Below, in pieces: positions 10,547 to 23,043 of a DNA stretch of 64,000 nt; position 1 is the first letter of the stretch; each line of letters starts with the position of its first letter. A program made the position numbers and the translations under genes. Under the pieces are notes generated by a model. The model saw nothing but the letters and a program-made list of their open reading frames with translations. It did not search any database and was not told the DNA's origin. The DNA comes from Rosellinia necatrix (Eukaryota > Ascomycota > Sordariomycetes > Xylariales > Xylariaceae): contig JAGYVD010000007.1 of NCBI GenBank assembly GCA_021209875.1, positions 434,001 through 498,000 of the forward strand. The letters run 5' to 3'.

Positions 10547-10870
10547 TCATAGGCAGAGTTGTTGGAAGCAGGCTTGGGCCTCGTTCCAGTCCAATATGGC
10601 GCATTGTAATAGGTTTTCCTCGGTGCACTCGCTCTGGCGTTTCGCTACCGCGTCTATTGGTTTATCCGCACAGAGGTGGCCGAAGCAGGCCGAATTGGTT
10701 TGTCCCGTAGATGTGACGCAGGCATCGATCGCATCCTTATTGCACCCGGTGTCTCGAATCACGGGGGTGGTTTTGGCGAATCCACCATCCTCTCCGATCA
10801 CCAGCGCAACAACGGGGGAGGCGATCACGGCCACCGCCGTGGCACTCCGTAAGCAAGCCGAAAATCTCAT
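10547..10870 (-). CDS. Small secreted cysteine-rich protein with two identical-spacing Cys modules and a Lys-Arg processing site
   Basis: This single-exon ORF encodes 107 residues from a true ATG to TGA. Residues 1-22 form a signal peptide (basic start, hydrophobic core, SPVVA cleavage-like end). The rest carries exactly eight cysteines, at 43, 51, 62, 67 and 82, 90, 101, 106. Both groups have spacing C-x7-C-x10-C-x4-C, and each ends in A-C-F-x-x-L-C. The repeat period is 39 residues. A Lys77-Arg78 pair, typical for Kex2 cleavage, lies four residues before the second module; Arg39 holds the same place before the first. I infer a secreted precursor that could be cut into two disulphide-bonded peptides. 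The family is not one I recognise; an effector, antimicrobial or signalling role is speculative. A TATA-like box lies about 170 bases upstream. No homology search could be run. Confidence 0.72.
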   Translation of the reverse strand: MRFSACLRSATAVAVIASPVVALVIGEDGGFAKTTPVIRDTGCNKDAIDACVTSTGQTNSACFGHLCADKPIDAVAKRQSECTEENLLQCAILDWNEAQACFQQLCL

Positions 10871-11037
10871 TGTGGTAAGGGCTCGATTATGCGAGGTTCG
10901 GGCGTGTGCATGTATCCGTGATGGAAAGAAGAACCCAGGAGCTGAGAAATGGAATCCAAGTGAGCGAAACTGGTTGGCTGGATGTTCTTAAGATTTCCAG
11001 TCCATGATCTGCGATAATGAATGATCTACCGATGCCC

Positions 11038-11050
11038 TATATATAAAGAC
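11038..11050 (-). promoter_or_regulatory. TATA-like box upstream of the secreted peptide gene
   Basis: The minus strand reads gtctttatatatag here, about 170 bases before the ATG at 10870. It is the best TATA match upstream of the gene and would imply a 5' UTR of about 130 bases. Function is inferred from sequence and position only. Confidence 0.4.
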
Positions 11051-13270
11051 TCGCAACACTCCGTGCTGCGTTGCCCTCCTAAAAAGATGAGAGCCAGGGG
11101 TTTTGTAGGAGGGCAGGGCCCAAGGTCGATCTGAAACCATACCAACCCAGCGTCCCAAACCGAACGCCAAGCTCATGCAACACGAGCGAAAGCCCCTGTG
11201 AAGGAGAATTCTCAAACCAACTTGTTTGAAGCTATCCCGTCGTCCTATCTCAATGATCTGACCACGATCATAGGTCGATCATCCAAACTTGATTGTTAAC
11301 GGGAAAGCTAGCGAAATATTGCAGATAAACTCATAGCATATCGTTTGGCTATAAGACATAGCCTCACCAACTAAGTAAGAGGCCTATATATGTGTGTATA
11401 TGTGTGGATTACCACTCTCGAGATCTCTTCACCACTGACAAGCTAATCGGAGTCATGGCATCGCCCGTGAGTGAGGCTTTTGTGACGTAGGAGGACCACG
11501 CGTCTGAAGATCTGCAACTAGGATGCGAGGCAAGGCATCTGTTACAGCTATCCAGAACTGCCCACCACAGCACTTAAACATACAGTGGTCGTCCTTCATC
11601 TGTCGGTTCTCCCCCTCCTCGGGACGCAAACCACCTCCCTCTTTCCATTCATCTGGACTTCGAGTTCATCCGATCCGTGCTGCCGGATATTTAAGTTACG
11701 CAACCGGCTCGGCCGGCCCTAGAATTCTTCTCGATTGTCTGATCTTTAAACCCCCTTCCCCTACCCTAGCGTACGGATGACTGTACGTATTGTATCAGAC
11801 TCTGTGGTTCCGAGGGATATAACAACAACGCGGCGATGGCCAGTCTGATGCCTCGACCCGCGTGCGGCCCCCCGGCCGCATCTCCTCGACTGGGTTCTTC
11901 CGCCGCCCGTCGTGCGATGCACTCCGTTAACCAGGTGCTTCGTGACGAAGCGCATGATATGAATGATACCGGGCCTCTCTCATTCCTCAGCTCGCGTCTT
12001 CTCCACAGCCACTACTTTCTCTCCACGTTAACACCCACGTTAGTTGTATCAATACGCAGACACGCGTATAGTGTGCTATGCTATATTCATCTATAATGGG
12101 GTTCTCTTACGACCCATAAATGGTAACTTTAACCAGCCGACACGAGGGCACGATGTGTATAAGTTGAAGTTGGAACTTGAGCGAATCCTTCGCGTATAAC
12201 TATATTATATTCCCCGGAATTGGTGTCTGGTCTGGCGGGTACGCACTCCGCAAACTGTGCACCACCTACTTGGTACATTATTTATATATTGTAAACATTT
12301 CCATCCCTTGATTACCAGTCCCTCTCTATATCGCCTGGGATTGAATAATCCTAGCAGCATCCATTCTTAACCACGTGGCGGTAGTGTGTCCACTTGAGTG
12401 GACGAGGAACTGCGGCTGCGTAGCTGTTTAAAACGACACTTCCCAAAGAGGCGCCTCAGAGGTATGCGTCACGCCAACATCCATTCCAAATTTTTGCTTG
12501 ACTACAAACAGCAAAACATACTGACCAATGTTTTCCCCCAAGGCGGCGATGGATCTGTGTGATGAGGGATGGCATTCTTTTTTTACCTACCATGTATTGG
12601 CCCTCCCTAGCCATGATGCAATTTATTAACATCTTAACATCTTGACGGGTATCGTTGGGGGGTTATTACAGACAGTACTGATATCATATACGAAGAGAAT
12701 ATTTCCTAGGTAGGTACCTACCTACGGAGACTTCAGGATCAAGTTTGGGTGTTAAATCCTGTCACTTGGACAGTTGCAAAGTACCTGCCTACCGTGCGCT
12801 CGGATACCTCAACATTAGGTATCTTCCTTTGCTCACATTGGGTGATTACCTAGGTAGGTACGTGCTGGGTGGAGGATGGATCCACCTATTTGTAGGTAAC
12901 CGCTAGAGTTCAGCTAAACAATTTATACCCGCTGTGGAGGTACCCAGGCGCGGACTAAGGTGCAGGCCTTTCCAGGTTGGGACTGCTGTGGTCATAGCTG
13001 CGAGAAGCATGGCGGACGGGCTGTGAATAGGTCACTAATGCCGTGCTAGGTAGCCTTGTGGTGTCCTTGTGGTGTTTCTCTCAGGGAGGCAGGTAGTTAC
13101 CGATTAAGATTTGCCTCGCATTTTATCATTCGCCTCCTCCCATCAGCCTCCCCTCGATCTCCTACACCGAAGGCAGCCAACACGATCCTCTACCATCCGA
13201 CCAGGTACTTCTGAGCTTTCTTGGCTTGATCCCTCCTATTCTACACTATTATTCTGCAGTCCCGCTTGTC

Positions 13271-13323
13271 GACAACAAAAACAACAAAAACAACAACAAC
13301 AGCAACAACAACAACAACAACAA
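13271..13323. repeat. (AAC)n microsatellite upstream of pab2
   Basis: An AAC/AACAAA-type run of about 53 bases with one AGC interruption lies about 315 bases before the pab2 start, probably in its promoter or 5' UTR. Confidence 0.85.
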
Positions 13324-13637
13324 GCAACCTTCCCCCGAAAGATCACCCGTCCGCCTTTCCCACCTCAACCGCCTACCACACAGTATCCGCCCAGTATCCA
13401 AGCCCGTCGTCCGCCAACAGAGGTCTACTTCTGCTTGGATAGTAGGGGTATATAGTTGAGTAACCAGGAGCACCAAAGATACATACCGAGTACGCAACGC
13501 CCCAGGCCCTTCCTTCCCCGTTCCTCCCCTGCCCTGCCCTTCTCCCTGTTCACGGCAGACCATACGCGCTCCTAGAGGGGGGACCGGCAGCTAATTTTGC
13601 AACGCATGCGCGCAGTTTTAAAGTTACATCCCCAATC

Positions 13638-14448
13638 ATGTCTGACACCGCTCATAACGACCGCGATGTCGCCAGCGAAGATCCTCTTGTCGCAGACGAG
13701 GGCAACGATGAGGTACGCCCTCCCCCATGGCACAGCCGGACAGGCGGGTTCCTTTGAACCCACAAGCCGGCTGGCGAGGTCTGGTTCGATAACGCCTGGT
13801 TAACCGCCGAATAGGAAGAGATCTCAGCTATGAAGCGCCGTGTTGCCGAGATGGAGCAGGAGGCTGCGAAACTGCGCGAGATGCACGCTGCCCTCGAGGA
13901 GAAAAACCAGGAGGTCTCAGATGACCGCAACGATGTCGATAGCCGCAGCATCTTTGTCGGTAATGTGGATTACTCGGTCTCGCCTGAGGAAATCCAAGCA
14001 CACTTCCAAAGCTGTGGCTCCATAAACCGCGTCACCATTCTCCTAGATAAGTTCACCGGTCAACCTAAAGGGTACTCATCCATTTCCCCCTTTCATCCAT
14101 TGTTATTTTTTATTTTATTTCTTTCCCTAGGCGTTAGCCATCGATGACGCGCACCGCAACGACACCTGGCGGCCGCTAACCACGCGTGATGGCAGATACG
14201 CTTACGTCGAGTTTACCGAACCCAGTCTCGTGGCGCAAGCTCTCGTTCTCAACGACAGCATGCTAAAAGGTCGAAACATCAAGGTCACCCCCAAGCGCAC
14301 CAACGTTCCGGGTATGAGCCGTGGCCGTGGGCGCGGAAGAGGAGGCTATGGGAGAGGCTACTATGGCGGAAGAGGGGGTTACGGTCCCCGCGGCGGGTAT
14401 CGCGGCGGATACCGAGGCAGAGGCCATGGTGGCTTCGCGCCGTACTAA
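13638..14448 (+). CDS. pab2: Nuclear polyadenylate-binding protein Pab2 (PABPN1 family)
   Basis: Three exons, 13638-13712, 13815-14071 and 14196-14448, give 194 residues. Introns of 102 and 124 bases have GTACGC/TAG and GTACTC/CAG ends and TTAAC or CTAAC branch sites. The order of parts is that of PABPN1/Pab2: an acidic N-terminus, a short coiled coil (about residues 28-60), one RRM (about 69-150) and an RGG/RGY-rich tail from about 158. In the RRM, RNP2 is IFVGNV at 71-76 and RNP1 is KGYAYVEF at 110-117, the latter rebuilt exactly across the second intron. The family binds poly(A) in the nucleus, stimulates or controls poly(A) tail length, and in fission yeast links to the exosome. The Arg-rich tail is the expected target of arginine methylation. 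Confidence 0.95.
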
Positions 14449-15687
14449 GTGGTCGTCGCCGTGGCCGACCATAGGAATTTCGAAGAGCAGTGTATGGTTC
14501 ATCCGGGCATTGGTCATTGGCCCTAGCCGGGTCCTACTACACCACAAAATATATTACCAGAACAAGGCGTTGCCAAGCACAACGTATGACACCAGTCCTC
14601 CCGAATTACAACTCTAGCCATCCTACTTGCTACTCGCCGCACTCTCCCCTTCCTACCGGTTCCCACGCATTTCTCATGGCACGCCTCGGACCACTACACC
14701 ATCGTATACGAATACAAACATGCGGTTTTGATTGATACAGCGTTGTGGATGGATGAGAACAGATTTCCCTCCACGTCTACTGCCTGTCTACGGCTACAAC
14801 TTCGAACTGGAGCTCAGTCCACCGTCACGCGATATATCGTAAATACACTATGGCCAACAGGAAGAGTACCGGAAATACGTGATCGGCTCCGGGTGCGGCC
14901 TGCGTTGGGGACACTTTCTCCGCCCCCGTCCTTGACTCGCCCTTGCATCTTTTCCTCAACTGTCAGGCTGACGGTAGAACTTACCAAGGCTGTGTCGCAT
15001 TTCCAACTCCCGTAGTGGAGGGCAGAGGCTTATTGATTTAGGAGAGACGGAGAGTCATGGCAAGAGAAATTGTTTAATATTCTGAAAGTAACTCGGTTGC
15101 GCGCCTGATTCTGGATCTGGGGGTCAGACCCGAGGGAAGAGTCGGCGAAAACGTCCACTTGATGTCAACGGGCGAATGCTCAAGGTGCCCTGCTGGGCAT
15201 CAATCTATTACACATGACAACACGACGGGCGTCGGGATTTCACCAATACCGGGTGGTATGAGGACTTTATTAGACGACATTTTTAACTAAATATGAATGA
15301 CTCAGGTAGAGTGAATATTATGAATGTGCCGATGAGCCTCATGTGAATCCCCTGACGGCCGTATTTCATGGTTTTTCTGATTGGTCTTGTAGCCCTTTCA
15401 TCTCGCTATCTTAGAATTCTATACGACTCTGTTAGACATTTTAGACAACGGAAGTAGGTTCGACTGTAATAAACGCTTGACAATATGGTAACCGGTAAGT
15501 AACTATCAGGACTCGACATCTGCTTCGCGGCTCCGTGGCCGAGTATCCGAGGCAAAATCGACATCGTGAAAAGCAACATAGAGCTCTAGGCACACGTTAT
15601 CGATGTCAAATTAGGTAACTTTGGAAGACGTCGCGAAATCATTTGAAACCCATAGATGAGCCATATTAGATTAGCACGAGAAGCAGT

Positions 15688-15721
<34 letters not shown>

Positions 15722-17347
15722 GTTTCAGAACAGGCGGTGCTACTCTGTGTGTGAAGCCATGGATGGTTATTCACGTATACTGGCCGTCGATGTATCTATT
15801 ACAAGAAGTCCCCTCAGGTCTTAGAGCTAGCATCGATCTCAAGACCCAGGAAACTGGTCGGCACGGGATTCAGAGTTCGCGCAGTGGACCGATGGGAACA
15901 AAACGACCCCATCGTCGACTTTGGCTTTGTGAAATCCATTTTCGGATCGAGTTTGTTCGGCTATTGCATCAGCATGTTTCACTTTGCTTGTGAGTAAGTT
16001 AACTTATCCGTTCAGGAGAACCGTTTCGACCTGCAGGAGCGAGGCGTCAGTTACACAACACATTTGATTCTCATCGTGTTTCCCGACGCAGGACAACTAA
16101 AACATCTATCTGGTGAGGAGGATAAGTACCGGGATGGACACGCTCTCTCAGTGAAGAAGATTTTAAACATTAACTCAACTTGCTGCAGTCTTCCAGGCTG
16201 CCCAAAGCGACACCGATTTAACGCCCCTTCCTCCCTCCCCTCCCGGTGCACGAACACGCGAAGCCGCAAGTGGGTTATTAATCTAGATTTTTTGGGAGAG
16301 TTGGCATGCAGTAGCTCACGCACGACGGCTGGGGCGGGTCTAGGTTACAGATATGCTTTGGGCTAGCCATTTCTGTAGGGGATTTAGAGGTAGGTAGGTA
16401 CGTAGGCAGTAGGTCGTGATGGAAGTCAAAGCAGGTCTTCATGACGTCGTAATCCCCCGACGGGGAATGGGGTCACACCGCAAGAGCGACGGTGGGTTAG
16501 AGCACGTCAAAATAGAGAAGGTATACCCCATAGTTGCCAGACCTTTTAGTCAGTGCACTTGCTCAGACATTTTAGAGCCTGGAAGGTGCGTTCCATTTCA
16601 AATGGCAGCCAAGAGGATTATATGTATCCGTTCGATATTGTGGTTGACTGTGTTCTCTCCTCCTCCCTTCCCTTCCCTTCCATTTTCTCAGGTACCGTAT
16701 ACTCCATACCTTTTCCCTACCGCTGCCGCCGCCGGGTAAGTATGTTCGCCCCCGTTACACCATTGAATGACTTCTTAGTATTACATAGCTGTTGGCTCTT
16801 CTGCGGTTCGACGTCGTCCTCCTGCAGCAATTACTTTGGAGGAGTTTTCGATATTTCAATCCTCATTGAGGGGACCATCAGGGCCCTTTAGGCCATTATC
16901 CAAATCTACGCCTTAATATTTATTCGATATATAAAAGCGTAAGCTGTACTCAGATGCCTTGCAACACCCCCTTGGGCAAACGCCAGTTACTTACAACTAA
17001 CACGTCGAATAGAACACACAATTTTAGACGACGATACAGACTAGATAAAAATATGCGAGAGTACCCAGTTACGATCACTATCAATACAGTATAGTCAGCC
17101 CTATAATATCTCTATTCTATCCGCAATACTGGCCATGACCACGCCGTTTCCCATTCGGATTGGTTAACCAGCTTAGTTGAGTAGATTTAATAACTATATA
17201 TCAACTTCGTAATAACCGAGCGATCCGGGGACCTTGGTGCAAAGATGGGCACCGCCTTAAGTCCGTACGTGAAGTGGATGTTCAAAATCGACTCGCCTGC
17301 TTAAAATCCCGATTCTCAACAACAAATCCCAAATTCCGCACGGTCTA
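14449..17347. other. Intergenic region with an AGC repeat
   Basis: No gene is supported across 2.9 kb. Present are the pab2 3' region, an AGC microsatellite at 15682-15720 and a GGTAGGTA block at about 16388-16402. ORFs here lack ATG starts or recognisable content. Confidence 0.4.
15682..15720. repeat. (AGC)n microsatellite
   Basis: About 13 AGC triplets with one AGT interruption. In one minus frame it would encode an alanine run, but no gene context supports translation. Confidence 0.85.
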
Positions 17348-17941
17348 TCACAGGCAGGTCCATTCAACCAATTCATCGCACTCTTCCACGCTGATAATAT
17401 CAATGTCATCCTCTCTTTCCTCATGGCGCGGGAAAGTCCATCGAGCCTGTGGCACGGTAACCCGGATTGGTGGATCTGGCCGATTTTTGGTCTCCCTATA
17501 TGTCTCGAATACATCTTTCTCTTCGAGACCCCGGATTCCGTGAGCGTCTCCTGGGGGGTGTCGATAATCTACTCGTTCAATCCTCCGAGGCCATTCGCCC
17601 CCTTGGTGTACCCAATGTTCGTTTACTGAACAGCGTTGTCCACTCCTTGCTTGCTGGTCTTCGTGGGAATCTTTGCTAGGTGATGATCTCTCTATCGTAA
17701 GCACTGGAATCTCCCGGCGATCTCGCAGTTTCTCGGTTTCGTCTTCTGCTTCCTCAAGGCGACAATCTTCCTTCCCAGGGCCTTGTCCTTGAGCTATCCG
17801 CTTTCGCATGTTCCGTCCCCTCTGGTAATCCTCCCATATTTGTCGAATTATGCAAAATGGCCGTGTGATGACATAAAGAAGGAACAGTGCGGTGCACTCC
17901 ATCTTAGTCAGATGATTGCAGCTATGGCCCGCTTGCTCCAT
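17348..17941 (-). CDS. Hypothetical protein, 197 residues
   Basis: An ATG-started, uninterrupted ORF ends in TGA. I do not recognise it. A hydrophobic stretch at about residues 16-34 could be a signal anchor or membrane segment; translation might instead start at Met14, directly before it. The remainder is strongly charged, with Arg/Glu-rich and Pro-containing segments and an acidic patch (DDIDIISVEE) near the C-terminus. The composition looks protein-like and the frame is the only long one here, but codon bias is weak. It lies alone between two gene-poor regions. It could be a real lineage-specific gene or a chance ORF. Confidence 0.42.
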   Translation of the reverse strand: MEQAGHSCNHLTKMECTALFLLYVITRPFCIIRQIWEDYQRGRNMRKRIAQGQGPGKEDCRLEEAEDETEKLRDRREIPVLTIERSSPSKDSHEDQQARSGQRCSVNEHWVHQGGEWPRRIERVDYRHPPGDAHGIRGLEEKDVFETYRETKNRPDPPIRVTVPQARWTFPRHEEREDDIDIISVEECDELVEWTCL

Positions 17942-18296
17942 CTTTATCTTATTGGCTAGTTCTTTACAGCAATGTGCGGCCTTGCTGGTGATATGCGTAG
18001 GAGTGGTGCAGTTCTGTAAGCGCGCGAGACTTGTGATAGGATTCGCTTCCTCAAGTTTACAGTTTGTTGTAAGATGGATAAAGCTCCTCTTTTCCCCTGT
18101 GGGCGACTTCTAACCCTTTTTATAGTCAAGTAAGGCTAGGTGCCCAACTGACCCCTAACCGCCGAATAACTTTTCAAACGTAACTTTGTTACGCAAGCAT
18201 GCAGATTAAATACAGTTCAGCATATTACCTAAAATACTCTATCCAAGATGTGGGTCATTTGGTGAATGCCCAGAGCCAGGTCTAATCATAAGAGGG

Positions 18297-18349
18297 TAGC
18301 AGCTAGGTGGCAAGTAGATAGTTCAGTATAAGAGGTTGGGCTCAATTCC
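18297..18349 (+). other. tRNA-like A box and B box (possible SINE or tRNA relic)
   Basis: The words tagcagctaggtgg (A-box-like, 18297-18310) and gggctcaattcc (B-box-like, 18338-18349) have pol III promoter order and about the right spacing. No cloverleaf folds convincingly, so this is not a functional tRNA. An imperfect inverted repeat follows at about 18374-18475. A tRNA-derived SINE is a guess. Confidence 0.2.
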
Positions 18350-21300
18350 ATTGATTGCTGCACCTGCCACCTAAGGTGAGGGGTTTTAGTCCTTATATAC
18401 ACTAATATACCACAAGAGCTACACCGTAGGGTAGCCAGTACCACGGTGTCTTAAAACCCTGACCTCGCCTATAGTGAGTGGCCAGTGAGAAGCAGAAACC
18501 GTGAAGGTAATAATAATATTAAAATTAACATAGTTCTTTCGAAACTACTAATAAATTCTAATACCTGCAGCCACCTGCACACCGGCTTACCAGGGTTTGG
18601 ATGCAGTTGTAACATTACACAACCTGTTCAACAGTCATATACCAATGCAAGGTCCCAACCATATTATCTGCGCTGATGTGTAATCAACGCCATTCCCCTG
18701 CAAGCTTATTGGCGTGTTTGAATGAAGGCAGCTACGTAGAAATTCAAACTTTTAACTATAATAGGGGAAAGTAAAAGGACTAGTACTTTTAAAAGTCTAT
18801 TCCAGGCAAGAGAGTTTGAAAAGTTGTAATCCACGTAATGCGTTTGTTTAGCTAGGTATGTAATATCCCTTCCAGGAAATGAGTCAACCGGACAGACTTT
18901 TATACAATCCATAAAATAGCCCACACGAGTGCCTCTCGAAGCGCCTCCTCAAGATAACGTAGCAGCACCGAAAGTTAGCAGTCCAAATGCAGCATTATCA
19001 AGATTAACCAGCTGAGCCTAATTGTAAAACTCGGTGTAACAGAAATGAAGTTGGGGTAAACATGTACACATGTAGTTCCCGACCAACTATAGGCTATGTA
19101 AGTGTGACAGTTTATACGTCGATCTAGGCCGATTTAAGGGGAAACAACTGGTGCTACCTGTGCTGCATCTTATCGCTATGACATTCGTCAATGTCAATGT
19201 CAAGTATTATAGAGATAATAGAAGTAGCTGGGTAGATGAGAGAGTGAAATATTATCAGGGGCGACAGCGAGGATTTACAACAGTAGTCAGAATATCGCAG
19301 GTGCAAAGAATCCAGTAATATTCAGATCATATAGTTCACATGCTTACTTCCTAAGCTATTATATATTAAATCAAAAGACGTACTATCCCCAAATTTATTT
19401 CTCATCTATCATGAAAATACACAACAATACTCTCGTAGTCCATTCAACGCCAGCCATTTTAGCTCATGGAAAGCTAGATATTATCAACGTCCAGGTCGGG
19501 TTCACCCCGGAGGCTGTACCGATTTAGATGAAAAACAGGATAGCTTATGGAAAACCCACTGCAATACAATATGGCCCAACTAACGGTATGAATGACCAAG
19601 GAAACACGTTTATCGAGATCTCGTAAATGAAAAATGATTATTGGCTAGATATTAACTAGGTACCGGAGATCTTAAACCTCGGACGGGTACCGAATCATAG
19701 TTCGGGCAGATATCCCTATGGAAGCTGCGGGGAGCAGAACACTACCCCATTCAACACAAGCGGTAGACCTATGTCATGATTCATAATCAATATTTTATCT
19801 GCGGTTTCATGATTTCAACACAAGCAGCCATTCAAGCTCATGATAGCTAACCTTAGCAAAAGGGTAAATCCTGAGATGACTCTCATTATATTATAATTCC
19901 TAATCGATCCTGTAATAGCCTTAGCTAGAAGCAAGCGGGACCCCTATAGACATAGAAGAAATAAAGAACTTCATGATAACCTCAAGTACTTAGCACTCCA
20001 CATATTGTCGACGTTCAAGGATTTTATGTTCGGGACATGAAGAATATTCTCTTAATATATAACTACAGTTATATATATAGGATTGTATCTCCGGCACGGC
20101 AGCCGCTAGGTTGAGTAATACATATTACCTAATTATGAGGCTACATCCCAAGCGACTCTACCCCTATTATAAAAAATTCCAACAGTGGCTATATTTCGCT
20201 TCGATATTGAATCAACTGCAAAATTCCAGCGAGAGAATATCTCTTCAAGTAACGAGATTCAAAAGAGAGCAATTATGCCTCGGATTTAATGCACCAGCGA
20301 GGCTATTCTAGGCACCTTTAATCTAATACTCTCTCGTATTATTGGAATGATATTCGGAAGGAAATCTGTCATCGAACTGTCTAAGAATGACGAAGAAATT
20401 CTAATCATACATTACTACACATTTACAATACAACAAGAGATCACGTTGGAAGGGGCAAACATCGTGGTCACTTCTTAGTGAGAATATCTAGCTCTGAAAC
20501 TATCCAGATATTATAGACGATGATTGTAAAATAACTATGTACAGATGGTAGCCCGTGGCGATATCATGTCTCTGCCAGGCCGTGGCATTCATATGCGACG
20601 GCGCTTACCCACCGCGTGCCTATGTATTGGACCGGGGAGTTCCATCCATGTTATCGGATTCGAGCCACGCCGTCCCAAAATATCCATGCTGTGAGACACA
20701 ATAAGAAGATAATAAGGTGAATAGGGGCACAATAACCTGGCCCATCATGATATCTACGGAGTAATAAAAGGGAAATTCTTCATACAAAAGATTTACGGAA
20801 CTTCTTGGATGAAAGACAGCGACACCATTACAATCGTAGTAGAGTCTTTGACTTACAGCCCTTCTTTCTAGCCGGGCCGTCATCAAACTTATTCACTTAC
20901 ACACAACGTATCAGTGGAACTAGACTACAACGATTAGTTCCTACAAGCGAAAATTACCTGCGAGACACCATTATTCGACTATCACTGGGAAGTATCGATA
21001 GCCGTTACTAGGACAAACATATTCGATGTGTAAGGGTCAGTTTATACTACGTTATTGCTGCTCTATCTGGCTGAGTATTCCAGTTAGCGCTGGAATTACA
21101 CATGGCATCCCTTCCCTAATGGCACGTCAGCTTATAATTCAACCAAACCCCCACGGAACAGTGCGTATCCCACCCTACCTACCATTATCGCCTACCCAGC
21201 TTTACCTTTTTCGCTCTTGGTCCTTACCATGAACTTGGACCCGAGTACGCTAGCAGCAGGTTAGGAGGAGGCTAGTAATTCGTACCCAACAACCGCCTCT

Positions 21301-22261
21301 CGAGGGCGTTTCATTCTGGCGCCCCGTCGGAGGTACTTGATATCGACCATTTGCATTAGTTTCGGCACAGCCTCACTTTCTCGGCTATCTGCCCTGCTTG
21401 TGTATCACAATATCCACATTACGTTTTTTTAGACGGCTGCATAGAAACACGACATCTGTAACATGTCCCAGCAAAGCTATCCCTTTTCCTCCCCTCATGC
21501 GCTAAGCTGCTGCATATACACTCCAGTACCTGGTACATCCATCCCGTGCCGCCGAACGTCCTGCAAGTTACCCCATGGAACCATCAAGCTGGGTACATAA
21601 ATGAGGTAAGGGAGGGGGAGGGGGGTGTGAGCTGTTGGGAACCGGGGGGCTCGTTCTTTCGAGAATCGGCGTCAGACCATAAACGGGAGCTGGGTTGGGC
21701 TGCTTCCAGGTTGTCAGAAGAGAGCAAAACCCGGTCCGTTATCGACCGGGATTAGTTACTACTTGGGCATGAGAAGTTCGCGACCCCTCCCATGTCTCTG
21801 GAGTTGAGCTTCTGCCACCCCTTCCCTTCGACGGTTTCGAAGGGCGCGCATTTCCCCAGATATAAGACGCAATCGCCGCGACGCTGTATGTATGGGACCC
21901 CCCACGCCTCGGTTAGGATGGCATATAATATGTGTGCGTACATATAGATGTATGTACGTATCTTAACAAACACATACTATAGATAGCAGCCGTTCGGTGA
22001 CGGCAGAGTACTGTACGCCATAAATACCCAAGTCGAAACCCCCCCTGCGATCCATGCTGCCCCAGAGCGCAGAGGTCCGAAGGATTTCCAACCCAGCTTG
22101 TGTCAGCCTCGGTCTACCTACCACGGAGCTGGGAAGACGCTACTGCATTCGAGCTTGGACCATGTACGCCATGAATGAAGGAATGCTGCGAGGGGGGCCG
22201 TTCCGTTTGTCGCCCTCTCGGCCGGACGAAGGGGGTGCTTTTTGTCTCACGGGTGGGTGAA

Positions 22262-22419
22262 CAGGTGGGTGAGTGAGTGAGTGAGTGAGTGTGTGAATGA
22301 ATGTGTGAAGGAATATATGAATAAATATGTGAATGAGAGTGTCAACGAATGTGTGAGTGAGTAATAGATGATTTGAAAAGCGGACCGCGCGAGCACACAC
22401 ACACACACACACACACACA
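22262..22419. repeat. (GTGA)n-type repeat and (AC)n microsatellite
   Basis: GTGA/GTGT/GAAT tetramers run from about 22262 to 22362, and a pure AC repeat spans 22393-22419. Confidence 0.8.
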
Positions 22420-22971
22420 TCATGACCTCGGTCACCTCATTCGAATTACACGAAACAAAACCGCGCGCACATCACCGTCGCCTCATTCGGACCATGCGAA
22501 ACATGCGAGTGGGCGAAACATTGTGCCTGCATGCATAGAGCTACTTGTAAGTTACCATAGGGCGACGTATTGGGGTTCGTGCAACCCGGTTCCTGAACAC
22601 GGTATGTAAGCAACCAAGCAAGCCAGCCAGCAAGCCAGCGAGCTAGGCATGTATATAGGTATATCTAGTAATTACCATGATGGGATCGCATATGTATATC
22701 TACCTACGCGCAAGCAAAACCAATGTCTCAAAGTACCTACCTACCTATCTCCAACCTCACAAATACAATACAGGAGCAGTGGACCTCGATCTATCTCTTA
22801 TACACTATGTCATTGCCCCTGAGAGAGAACAATCTCGAGACAACGATCTCGAGACAACGGAAGACGATGACCCGGAGGAGAGAACACCTCAGGATCTTAA
22901 CTCCGAAGGAGGTTGTCTGAAGGGCGGTCCGTCGATGTAACTACTACATACGAGGGGATGAATGCCATACC

Positions 22972-23043
22972 AACACTGACACTAACACCAATACTAACAC
23001 TAATACTAACACTGATACTAATACCAACACCAACACCAACACC
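22972..23043. repeat. Hexamer minisatellite (ACTAAC/ACCAAC)n
   Basis: About 12 variant copies of a six-base unit (acactg, acacta, ataccaa-type) fill 72 bases. Because the unit is a multiple of three, it keeps a frame open as an artefact. Confidence 0.8.

Larger units (their letters stand above)
10871..13637. other. Intergenic region between the secreted peptide gene and pab2
   Basis: This 2.8-kb stretch has no supported gene. ACCTACC-type clusters occur at about 12706-12726, 12780-12800 and 12849-12900. The last 500 bases, pyrimidine-rich with a CAA repeat, probably hold the pab2 promoter and 5' UTR. ORFs at 11523-11780 and 11836-12096 show no recognisable content. Confidence 0.4.
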
